Assembly (NCBI GenBank): GCA_008180335.1
Contig: VTEF01000008.1
Location: 11,363 to 75,362 of the forward strand
Direction of reading: 5' to 3'
From: Priestia megaterium
Lineage (GTDB): Bacteria > Bacillota > Bacilli > Bacillales > Bacillaceae_H
Length of the DNA stretch: 64,000 nt
Below are positions 1 to 7,495 of the stretch, piece by piece. The notes beneath the pieces are model-generated. The model made no database searches and was not told the DNA's origin. It worked only from the letters and a program-made list of their open reading frames with translations. Position 1 is the stretch's first letter. Every line of letters begins with the position of its first letter. Made by a program: the position numbers and the translations under genes.

Positions 1-153
1 TTGACGGCTGTCCAACAGATTCCATTAAAGTGGATGTTAAACCTTTTACTTGCAAATCTGTTCAAGCCGGATGACTCAATGAACAGTCGGATCATTCAAC
101 AGGCTGCTCAATCACTACTCAAAAAGTTCATCAAAAAATTTTTTCTTTCCTAG
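1..153 (+). CDS. C-terminal end of an unidentified protein (partial)
   Basis: The first 50 codons of the window are open in frame 1 and stop at TAG 151-153, so this is the tail of a gene that begins upstream. The residues are mixed hydrophobic and basic, ending in a Lys/Phe-rich stretch (KKFIKKFF). I do not recognise the family. It lies 41 bases before the Rieske oxygenase gene on the same strand, so it could belong to the same regulon, but it does not look like the 2Fe-2S C-terminus expected of a CntB-type reductase. An open frame this short could also be chance. Confidence 0.4.
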   Translation: MTAVQQIPLKWMLNLLLANLFKPDDSMNSRIIQQAAQSLLKKFIKKFFLS

Positions 154-165
154 CAAGCGCTTACT
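151..165 (+). promoter_or_regulatory. CcpA (cre)-like site before the Rieske operon
   Basis: The 15 bases match the Bacillus cre consensus WTGNAARCGNWWNCA at all but two positions, with the core GCAAGCGCTTAC intact. It lies 30 bases upstream of the oxygenase start codon. A very similar site sits before the BCCT transporter at 3945-3959. CcpA control of this catabolic cluster is inferred. Confidence 0.45.
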
Positions 166-194
166 AATCATTTATTTATGAAGGAGAATGAGAA

Positions 195-1277
195 ATGGCT
201 TATAACAAAGTTCAAAATGCATCGAATCGGACGTTTGAAAGAACGTTGACCTATGACAAATATACGGACCCGAAAGTACTTGAAAAAGAAATGAATCTTG
301 TATTCTCTAAATCTTGGCAGCTTGTGGGACATGTCAGCCAGCTGGAAAAACCAGGTGCTTTCTTCACGGCTGAAGTAGCGAAAGAACCGATTATCGTAAC
401 TCGCGGCCAAGATGAAGTCATCCGAGCTTTTTATAATGTCTGTCCCCATCGTGCAACAAAGCTTGAAAAAAGTGAGTCAGGCAAGAAAAAGATTTTTCAA
501 TGCGGATACCACGGATGGACATTCAAATTGGACGGGAAATTAAATAAAGCGCCGAACTTTAGAGGTGAAGATGCAGCATGTGTAAAAGACGCTTGTTTAC
601 GCTCAGTCCGTATGGAAATCTTGGAATCTTTAATCTTTGTCAATTTGGATGATAATGCAAAGCCACTTAGCGAATCTTATGGCGATTTCTTCGATCGGCT
701 AAGTAAATATCCGTTTTTAAGTGAATTAAAAAGAACAAGCCAGAAAACACGGGTGATCAAAGCGAACTGGAAATCGTTTATTGATAATTATTTAGAATGT
801 GACCACTGTCATGTAGCTCACCCAAGCTTCGTTGCAGCACTTGACATGAATGATTATCAAATCATTACCTGTGAGAATTATTCACTTCAAGGATCAATCG
901 TTAAACCGGATAAAAATTATGGAACAGTCGATTTAAATCAAGCCGAAATGCAAGGCGGATCTTTCTTCTGGCTGTGGCCAAACTTAATGTTAACCATTTA
1001 CCCTGGTCCTGGCAATATGGCAACCATTCAAATGCTGCCGATTGATCATGAAACAACGCTGGCTGTTTATACGTACTATTTCCGCGATGAAAATTTGACT
1101 CAAGAAGAAAAAGACTTAGTTGCTTTTGCTGAACAAGTGCGTCAGGAAGATGTAGAGCTTGTAGAATTGGAACAAATCGGCTTCCGATCTCGTGCATTTA
1201 ACAAGGGAGTATATTCATCTTCTGAAACAGCAATTGTACAATTTCATGAAATGGTATTGGAGGCCCTCAATGAGTAA
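195..1277 (+). CDS. Rieske oxygenase, carnitine monooxygenase (CntA)-like
   Basis: A 360-residue oxygenase alpha subunit. The Rieske [2Fe-2S] ligands are visible as C83-x-H85 and C103-x2-H106, and the mononuclear iron site as H204 and H209 with a probable D319. The residue that bridges the two centres, Asp in most ring-hydroxylating oxygenases, is Glu here (E201 in NYLECDHC). That Glu is known from CntA/YeaW-type and related quaternary-amine oxygenases. AAGGAG precedes the ATG. The end overlaps the aldehyde dehydrogenase start by 8 bases. The neighbours (aldehyde dehydrogenase, D-malate-type dehydrogenase, BCCT carrier) point to L-carnitine as substrate, giving trimethylamine and malic semialdehyde. 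Glycine betaine or stachydrine remain alternatives. No reductase partner is in view. Confidence 0.85.
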   Translation: MAYNKVQNASNRTFERTLTYDKYTDPKVLEKEMNLVFSKSWQLVGHVSQLEKPGAFFTAEVAKEPIIVTRGQDEVIRAFYNVCPHRATKLEKSESGKKKIFQCGYHGWTFKLDGKLNKAPNFRGEDAACVKDACLRSVRMEILESLIFVNLDDNAKPLSESYGDFFDRLSKYPFLSELKRTSQKTRVIKANWKSFIDNYLECDHCHVAHPSFVAALDMNDYQIITCENYSLQGSIVKPDKNYGTVDLNQAEMQGGSFFWLWPNLMLTIYPGPGNMATIQMLPIDHETTLAVYTYYFRDENLTQEEKDLVAFAEQVRQEDVELVELEQIGFRSRAFNKGVYSSSETAIVQFHEMVLEALNE

Positions 1278-2721
1278 ATTAGTGAATGAAACAAAATCGA
1301 CAAAACAGTTTTTAATAATTAATGGTGAAAAAGTAGAAACAGCGAAATATGCTGCGCTATACTCCCCTTATTCTCAGGAAGAAATCGCTCAAATTGCGAT
1401 GGCAAATAAGGTGCAGGTTTTGCAGGCAATAGCTGCTGCCTACAACACACGCGGTGTAATGGCGAAAATGCCGGCGTATCAGCGAGCGGAAATTTTAGAA
1501 AAAGTTGTGGCGCTATTAATAAAGAAAGCAGATGAAGCAGCTGAAATTATCACTCGCGAATCTGCCAAGCCGATTATGTTTGCAAAGGCAGAAGTGGCAA
1601 GAACGATTGAAACGTATAAATTTTCAGCTGAAGAAGCAAAAAGAATTCACGGCGAAACGATTCCTTTTGATGCAGCTGTTGGCGGCGTCGGGCGAATCGG
1701 TTACACTTTAAGAGAGCCAATTGGAGTCATTGGAGCAATCACGCCGTTTAACTTCCCAATGAACCTTGTCGCTCATAAAGTCGGACCGGCAATTGCAGCT
1801 GGCAATACCATTGTCTTAAAGCCAGCTTCACAAACTCCCTTATCTGCTCTCTTTATTGCAGAAATTTTTGAAGAAGCCGGTCTTCCACCAGGCGTATTAA
1901 ACGTGGTAACCGGGCCCGGCAGTGTAGTTGGGGAAGCTATTGTAGAAGACGATCGCGTAAGCATGGTCACATTCACAGGCAGCCCAAGCGTCGGCATCGG
2001 CATCCGCAATAAAGCTGGCTTGAAAAAGACGACTCTTGAGCTTGGTTCAAACTCGGCATTAATTATTGATAAAGACATTGATATCGATCAAATTATTGAC
2101 CGCTGCATCATGGGGGCTTTCTCAAATCAAGGGCAAGTATGTATTTCGTTGCAGCGCGTGTATGCACATGAAGATGTGTATGAAGAATTCGTTACGAAGT
2201 TCACGGAAGCAGCGAAGAAGTTAAAAATCGGTGATCCACTTGATCCCAAGACATATATTTCCGCATTAATTTCAAAAGGAGAAGCTGAACGTGTACTCGG
2301 CTGGATTGAGGAAACAAAAAGCAGCAATGCGACAATTACAACAGGCGGCAAACTGCAAAATGGTGTTCTTGAACCAACTATTATTACAAATGCGGACCAT
2401 TCATTAAAAGTATCTTGTCAGGAAGCCTTTGCACCGATTGTCATTGTAAATAAAGTTCATTCAATTGAAGAAGCAATTGAGCAAGTGAATGACTCTCGCT
2501 TCGGATTACAGGCAGGCATTTACACAAACAATGTGAAAAATGCTTTATACGCTTCACAAGCATTGCATGTGGGCGGCGTCATTATTAATGATGTGCCAAC
2601 CTACCGTGTTGATCAAATGCCATATGGCGGTGTAAAAGAAAGCGGGACGGGTCGTGAAGGAATAAAATACGCGTTGGAAGAAATGACTGAAATGAAATTA
2701 GTCGTTTGGAACCAAAGTTGA
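1270..2721 (+). CDS. Aldehyde dehydrogenase, predicted malic semialdehyde dehydrogenase
   Basis: A 483-residue NAD(P)+-dependent aldehyde dehydrogenase of the usual family length. Catalytic residues are N161 (PFNFP), K184, general base E257 (LELGS) and nucleophile C291 (GQVCIS). The start is set by GGAGG at 1259-1263, seven bases before ATG 1270. The open frame runs further upstream but without a comparable site. Translation is probably coupled to the oxygenase gene, which it overlaps. Sequence alone gives only an aldehyde substrate. Its position between a CntA-like oxygenase and a D-malate-type dehydrogenase suggests oxidation of 3-hydroxy-4-oxobutanoate (malic semialdehyde) to malate. Succinate semialdehyde-type substrates cannot be excluded. 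Confidence 0.85.
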   Translation: MSKLVNETKSTKQFLIINGEKVETAKYAALYSPYSQEEIAQIAMANKVQVLQAIAAAYNTRGVMAKMPAYQRAEILEKVVALLIKKADEAAEIITRESAKPIMFAKAEVARTIETYKFSAEEAKRIHGETIPFDAAVGGVGRIGYTLREPIGVIGAITPFNFPMNLVAHKVGPAIAAGNTIVLKPASQTPLSALFIAEIFEEAGLPPGVLNVVTGPGSVVGEAIVEDDRVSMVTFTGSPSVGIGIRNKAGLKKTTLELGSNSALIIDKDIDIDQIIDRCIMGAFSNQGQVCISLQRVYAHEDVYEEFVTKFTEAAKKLKIGDPLDPKTYISALISKGEAERVLGWIEETKSSNATITTGGKLQNGVLEPTIITNADHSLKVSCQEAFAPIVIVNKVHSIEEAIEQVNDSRFGLQAGIYTNNVKNALYASQALHVGGVIINDVPTYRVDQMPYGGVKESGTGREGIKYALEEMTEMKLVVWNQS

Positions 2722-2737
2722 AAATGAGGGTATGATA

Positions 2738-3832
2738 ATGAAGCAATTTAAAATAGCGGTTATCGCTGGAGACGGTATCGGCCCTGAAGTGATTCATGAA
2801 GGGATCAAAGTATTAAATAAAATAGCTGAACTGGATTCAGGGTTTCAATTTGATTTGACCTACTTTCCTTGGGGATGCGAGTTTTATTCAAAAAACGGAA
2901 AGATGATGGATGATGATGGAATTGAACAACTGAAAGAATTTGATGCCATTTATTTAGGAGCAGTTGGTTTTCCTGGCGTCCCTGATCACGTTTCACTGTG
3001 GGATTTGTTGTTGAAAATCCGCAAAAGCTTTGACCAATACGTTAATATCCGCCCTGTGACGCTGTTAAAAGGAGCTCACTTGCCGCTTGTCGATGTGAGA
3101 CGTGAAGACATTGATATGCTGTTCATTCGCGAAAATAGCGAAGGCGAATATGCAGGCGCAGGAGACTGGCTGTTTAAAGGACAAGAACATGAAGTCGTTT
3201 TGCAAAACAGTGTATTTTCCCGAAAAGGCACAGAACGAATCATTCGCTACGCATTTGAAACAGCCAAAAAAGAAGGCAGATCACTGACAAGCATCTCTAA
3301 AGGGAATGCCCTTAATTACTCAATGGTTTTCTGGGATCAGGTGTTTGACGAAGTGAGCTTAGAGTACCCTGAAGTCGAAACAGCTGCCTATCTTGTAGAT
3401 GCAGCAGCGATGCTGATGATTAAAGACCCAAAGCGTTTTGAAGTCGTTGTAACATCGAATTTATTTGGTGATATTTTAACAGATTTAGGCGCAGCACTCG
3501 CTGGCGGCATCGGTCTTGCTGCAGGAGCAAATATTAATCCTGAAAGAGACTTCCCTTCCATGTTTGAGCCCATTCATGGATCAGCTCCTGACATTGCAGG
3601 AAAAGGGCTTGCTAATCCGCTTGCAGCGATTTGGTCAGCAAGCCAAATGCTCGACTTCTTCGGATATGAAGCGTATGGAAAAGTTGTTCTTGAAGCAATT
3701 GAGCAGCTTCTGTTAGAAGATCAAGTGCTAACGCCGGATATGAATGGAACAGCTTCTACTTCCGAAGTGGGAGATCGAGTGACAGAGATGATCGCCTCCA
3801 TCCTTTCGTGTACAGATATATCTGTACAATAA
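2738..3832 (+). CDS. D-malate/tartrate-type decarboxylating dehydrogenase
   Basis: A 364-residue member of the isocitrate/isopropylmalate dehydrogenase superfamily. It has the N-terminal GDGIGPEV motif at 11-18, the ENSEGEYAG segment at 132-140 that resembles the ENTEGEY signature of D-malate/tartrate dehydrogenases, and the metal-binding SNLFGDILTDL segment. ATG 2738 is preferred over ATG 2732 because GAGGG (2726-2730) is seven bases upstream of it and only one base from the other. Expected reaction: (R)-malate + NAD+ to pyruvate + CO2. L-carnitine has R configuration, so its oxidation product would be (R)-malate, which fits this enzyme in the cluster. 3-Isopropylmalate or L-tartrate activity is possible. 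Confidence 0.82.
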   Translation: MKQFKIAVIAGDGIGPEVIHEGIKVLNKIAELDSGFQFDLTYFPWGCEFYSKNGKMMDDDGIEQLKEFDAIYLGAVGFPGVPDHVSLWDLLLKIRKSFDQYVNIRPVTLLKGAHLPLVDVRREDIDMLFIRENSEGEYAGAGDWLFKGQEHEVVLQNSVFSRKGTERIIRYAFETAKKEGRSLTSISKGNALNYSMVFWDQVFDEVSLEYPEVETAAYLVDAAAMLMIKDPKRFEVVVTSNLFGDILTDLGAALAGGIGLAAGANINPERDFPSMFEPIHGSAPDIAGKGLANPLAAIWSASQMLDFFGYEAYGKVVLEAIEQLLLEDQVLTPDMNGTASTSEVGDRVTEMIASILSCTDISVQ

Positions 3833-3879
3833 CCAATCGATTCCGTGGTAATTTTTGAATCTAATAAACTATATCTCAT

Positions 3880-3914
3880 CTATTAGTCTTCGAAATAGAT
3901 TCGAGGACTAATAG
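3880..3914 (+). other. 15-bp hairpin between dehydrogenase and transporter genes
   Basis: Arms 3880-3894 and 3900-3914 pair over 15 bp with one G-U wobble and a five-base loop. No T-run follows, so it is not a typical intrinsic terminator. It could be an mRNA-stabilising or processing structure between the two parts of the cluster, or a large palindromic operator. Confidence 0.5.
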
Positions 3915-3944
3915 AGAAACCATTTTCTATTTGTCTCCCTAAAA

Positions 3945-3959
3945 AAGTAACCGCTTACA
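3945..3959 (+). promoter_or_regulatory. CcpA (cre)-like site before the BCCT transporter
   Basis: Thirteen of fifteen positions match WTGNAARCGNWWNCA, with core GTAACCGCTTACA. It shares G-N-A-A-N-CGCTTAC with the site at 151-165, so both transcription units of the cluster may answer to the same regulator. It lies 57 bases before the transporter start. Confidence 0.45.
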
Positions 3960-4016
3960 TCAATTCCGTTTTTTATTGTTGAACTTCTTTTCAACTAATT
4001 ATTAAGGAGTGATTGC

Positions 4017-5561
4017 ATGAATAGTAAAAAAGCAGTCTTTTATACATCTTTGGCGATTAGTTTTGCCTTAATCAGTGTTGGTGTATTTATGCCCGAGCAA
4101 CTAGAAAGCTTTTCTAATTCATCACTTAATTTTATTTATAATAATTTAGGTTGGTTTATTCTTGGAAGTGTTTTTACTTTCTTTGCGTTCTGTATGTATA
4201 TAGGAATGTCAAAGTTTGGACATATCCGTTTAGGTGACGATAACGATCGCCCTGAATATAAAACCTCTACATGGGTTGGGATGCTTTTCAGTGCTTCTAT
4301 TGGAATCAGTCTTGTATTTTGGGGCGTAGCTGAGCCTGTTTCTTACTATATTGATCCACCTTTCGGAAAAGCATCCTCTGAAGAATCGGCGAAGCTTGCG
4401 ATGCAATTTGTCTATCTGCATTGGGGCGTTTCCGCTTGGGCCTGTTATGCGCTTGTAGGCGTTTCCTTAGCATTTTTCCAGTTCAGAAAAAAGCTGCCAT
4501 CTTCATTAAGTTCCGTTTTTTATCCGTTAATAGGCGACAAAATCAAAGGTCCTATCGGCAAAGCAATCGATGTCCTTGTCATCCTCTCGATTGTCATTGG
4601 GATTGCAACATCACTCGGCTTTGGTACTTTACAGGTCAACAGTGGAATAAATGCCCTTTGGGGTCTGCCGGTAAACATTAGCACCCAAGTCATTATTATC
4701 GCGGTTGTAACAATTATTTATGTTGCCTCTACAATTTCCGGTCTGCAAGGAGCGATGAAGCATTTATCCAACCTGAATATGCTGCTCGCTTTTGCTTTAT
4801 TAGGCTTTGTTCTCTTTCTTGGACCGACACAAACGATTTTTAAAATCTTCTTCCAAGGAATTGGCGATTACGTTCAAAACTTTGTAAGTATGTCGTTTAG
4901 GACCGAACCTTATAATGACGGTTCCTGGATTGCGAGCTGGACGTTGTTTTATTTCGGCTGGTGGATTGCTTGGGCGCCGCTTGTCGGTAGTTTCGTAGCC
5001 AGAATATCAAAAGGCAGAACGATTAAAGAATTTATGATGGGAGCTATATTTATCCCTGTGCTTGGATCTTTCTTCTGGTTTGCTGTTATGGGAGGATCAG
5101 CTATTCATTTAATTCAAAATATGGGTGAAACAGCACTTGCCACTGCTGTTTCAACAGATGTGACATCGGCCTTGTTTAAGTTTTTCGAGTATTTTCCTAT
5201 GGCTTCATTCCTAAGTATCTTAGCTATGGTACTCGTACTTGTTTTCTTTATCACTTCTGCCAACTCAGCTGTTTTTGTATTAGGTATGATTAGTGAAAAT
5301 GGCAACCCCCACCCTTCTCATCCGACGAAAATTATTTGGGGAATTGTCATCGCTGCGATCTCAGCTGTTTTGATTGTAACTGGAGGCCTGGCGGGCTTGC
5401 AAGCTGCACTCGTAGCAGCAGCCGTACCGTTGGCAGTGTTAATGCTTATTATGTGTTATTCTACGTATAAAGGCCTTCAAGGAGAAGTGCATCTCTCTCC
5501 AGCGAAGAAAAATAAAGAAGTCGAACAAAAAGTAAGGACATCTGAAAAACGAGCGTTATAA
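4017..5561 (+). CDS. BCCT-family carnitine/choline/betaine transporter
   Basis: A 514-residue polytopic membrane protein with about 12 hydrophobic segments, the standard BCCT length. The family core is visible around residue 312 as FGWWIAWAPLVGSF, followed by a basic loop (ARISKGRTIKEF). ATLGFG-like glycine-rich TM5 (ATSLGFG near residue 200) is also typical. AAGGAG stands before the ATG. BCCT carriers import trimethylammonium compounds such as glycine betaine, choline and carnitine by Na+ or H+ symport or by exchange. Placement directly after a CntA-like catabolic operon makes a catabolic carnitine importer more likely than an osmoprotectant carrier. No long C-terminal osmosensing tail is present. 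The bidirectional terminator at 5611-5648 closes the unit. Confidence 0.88.
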   Translation: MNSKKAVFYTSLAISFALISVGVFMPEQLESFSNSSLNFIYNNLGWFILGSVFTFFAFCMYIGMSKFGHIRLGDDNDRPEYKTSTWVGMLFSASIGISLVFWGVAEPVSYYIDPPFGKASSEESAKLAMQFVYLHWGVSAWACYALVGVSLAFFQFRKKLPSSLSSVFYPLIGDKIKGPIGKAIDVLVILSIVIGIATSLGFGTLQVNSGINALWGLPVNISTQVIIIAVVTIIYVASTISGLQGAMKHLSNLNMLLAFALLGFVLFLGPTQTIFKIFFQGIGDYVQNFVSMSFRTEPYNDGSWIASWTLFYFGWWIAWAPLVGSFVARISKGRTIKEFMMGAIFIPVLGSFFWFAVMGGSAIHLIQNMGETALATAVSTDVTSALFKFFEYFPMASFLSILAMVLVLVFFITSANSAVFVLGMISENGNPHPSHPTKIIWGIVIAAISAVLIVTGGLAGLQAALVAAAVPLAVLMLIMCYSTYKGLQGEVHLSPAKKNKEVEQKVRTSEKRAL

Positions 5562-5610
5562 TATAGAAAGATTAAAATGAATCCTGGGAATATCTAAAGC
5601 GCAGGAAATA

Positions 5611-5648
5611 AAAAAGATCACATGGCTTTTTGCCATATGATCTTTTTT
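5611..5648. terminator. Bidirectional terminator between transporter and lipase
   Basis: Arms 5611-5626 and 5632-5648 pair over 15 of 16 positions around a T-rich loop, with an A-run on the left and a T-run on the right. It can end transcription of both convergent genes. Confidence 0.85.
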
Positions 5649-5653
5649 GCTTC

Positions 5654-7138
5654 TCATTTATAAACCTTTCCATTTCCATCTACGTAGACAGATTTTACAA
5701 TCGTACGTTCAAAAGGTTTGCCGTTTTTCGTTTTTCCTTTGACATCAACTGTGATGTTATGAACACCTTCTTCTGTAAGAGAGGCAGCAATCTTTTGCTT
5801 TTTGTTCATCTTTTTCTGTTGTTTGTGAATGACTTTGCCGTTTTTCTTGATTTTAACATTCGCATCAATTTGCTGGATGTTATTGGTGTGAACAACTTCC
5901 ATTGAAGACGGAGTAATCGTGTTAAGCTGAACATCACTATTTAACGGGCTTGTGATATTTACATTTAAAAAGTAGGCAGCTTTTGCATGCTTCGCTTCTA
6001 CTTTCCACGTCCCTGCTTCTGGTGCATTGAGTTGGAACATATGATGATGCGCTCCTTTAAAGACTCCTTCATCAATTGAGTGAACCGATTTTGTATATGT
6101 TTTGCCAGATGGGCTGACTAGCTGAACCTGATCCATCTTTTGATCACTTAACCAGTCTACATTAATTTGTTTTGTCCCTTCTTCAATCGTAAATGTTTGA
6201 GTCGCTTCGTTTGTAAACTCGCCGCCTCGGTAAATAGCGCTGCTGTCATCAATATTTTCTTCTGCATCAAGGCTTGTACTTACGCCGGCTGCTGAAAATG
6301 AAGCAGCTGGTACATTTGTGAGATACGGTTTAAATAATGCGAAGGTTGAACTGCCTTTTATAATGTTTAAATGATCCCATTCCCCGATGCGAACTTCTGT
6401 AGCATACGGTAAGCGAGAGCTTGTGATCGTCACAGCACCATCGTTTTGTCCATGCGAATTTAAATACATGCCGCCAAAATAAAGTGGAGAACCAAAGCTT
6501 CCCCAGCTTGTCCCTCCAAACGTATAAATCGGATTACGATATACATTTGCATGAGAATCCGTTTCTGTACGATAGTGTTTCATATAGCCTGTTTGAAGAG
6601 AATAAATGGCATCATTTTGACTGCCTAAGATCCCTGAAAGCCAGCTTGTCCAATTGCTGTAGGCAAGGTCTGCAAGTTGTGAGCCATGATGCGGAGTTGA
6701 TAATGTAATAAGATTGGATACATACGGATATGCTCCTTGATGAACGAGCGCATTTTGTGTATCAATGCCCCCTTTACTATGTGCCACTACGACAAGCTTT
6801 TTCTCTCCGAAATGGTCATAAATTTCACGAAGTTTTGTTGCAAGCAATGGACCATTTGTCCACATGTTTTTATCTGGATGAACATCGACAAATGCCGTTT
6901 GATAGCCATTTTCATAAGCTGTTTGATACATATCATTTTCTTCCCACCATGTTTTGGATGAGCTGTTAAACCCGTGGATAAATACAATTGGCGGTTTTGC
7001 CGGATCAACGTAAGACGGCGTATCTCCTACATGCCACTGACCGGGAACAACGGATGGATCACCGCCAATTACTCCTGCTTGAACACTAAATGGAACTACA
7101 AACCAAACTGCTAATACCAACATTAACAAACGCCTCAC
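5654..7138 (-). CDS. Secreted lipase/esterase, alpha/beta-hydrolase
   Basis: A 494-residue exported protein. Residues 1-21 form a signal peptide (basic start, hydrophobic core, cleavage after VQA). FIHGFNSSS near 53-61 looks like the oxyanion-hole HG motif, and AHSKG at 119-123 carries the nucleophile S121, with Ala replacing the first Gly of GxSxG as in Bacillus lipases. TPHHGSQ is a typical motif of the lipase/PGAP1-like fold. The second half is beta-rich and looks like one or two beta-sandwich domains, perhaps for substrate or wall binding. The start is GTG, supported by AAGGGGAG six to seven bases upstream. It probably cleaves acyl esters outside the cell. Triacylglycerol versus short-ester preference cannot be read. 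Confidence 0.82.
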   Translation of the reverse strand: MRRLLMLVLAVWFVVPFSVQAGVIGGDPSVVPGQWHVGDTPSYVDPAKPPIVFIHGFNSSSKTWWEENDMYQTAYENGYQTAFVDVHPDKNMWTNGPLLATKLREIYDHFGEKKLVVVAHSKGGIDTQNALVHQGAYPYVSNLITLSTPHHGSQLADLAYSNWTSWLSGILGSQNDAIYSLQTGYMKHYRTETDSHANVYRNPIYTFGGTSWGSFGSPLYFGGMYLNSHGQNDGAVTITSSRLPYATEVRIGEWDHLNIIKGSSTFALFKPYLTNVPAASFSAAGVSTSLDAEENIDDSSAIYRGGEFTNEATQTFTIEEGTKQINVDWLSDQKMDQVQLVSPSGKTYTKSVHSIDEGVFKGAHHHMFQLNAPEAGTWKVEAKHAKAAYFLNVNITSPLNSDVQLNTITPSSMEVVHTNNIQQIDANVKIKKNGKVIHKQQKKMNKKQKIAASLTEEGVHNITVDVKGKTKNGKPFERTIVKSVYVDGNGKVYK

Positions 7139-7454
7139 ACTTTTCTCCCCTTTATCTATTTAGTTGGGATAGGAAATTCCCCCCCTCCCTAAGAATATCG
7201 GCACTGTTATATAAAAAAGAAGAGAAAACCTTGGAAATGAGAAGGAAGAACTAGAAAAATAAGTAAAAAGAAATACATTGTATGACAAATTTGTAATAAA
7301 ATTCAGTTAAAAAGTCCAACTCTTAACGTTATCGGTGTGATTATTTCATCTATTCAAGAACTCCGTATCCAACCCTGCATATCGATCATTGCACTAGCAA
7401 TTCATCATCTCTTTTTTATTTCTTAAATTTAACAAATATCCTATGCCATCTATC
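7139..7454. other. Intergenic region without a gene
   Basis: AT-rich sequence upstream of the lipase. Apart from the lipase ribosome binding site (about 7146-7155) and a C-run near 7180-7190, I see no gene, strong promoter or repeat. Confidence 0.6.
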
Positions 7455-7488
7455 AAAAAACCCCTTACTCCAACAAAGAAGTAAAGGG
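7455..7488 (-). terminator. Terminator of the D-to-L amino acid operon
   Basis: Read on the minus strand, an eight-base stem (7481-7488 with 7461-7468, one wobble) is followed by six T residues. It lies seven bases past the yjiH-like stop codon. Confidence 0.8.
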
Positions 7489-7495
7489 CTTTCAT

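Noticed and set aside
1192-1269. Upstream extension of the aldehyde dehydrogenase frame
   Set aside because: It lies wholly within the oxygenase gene, and a strong GGAGG site points to ATG 1270.
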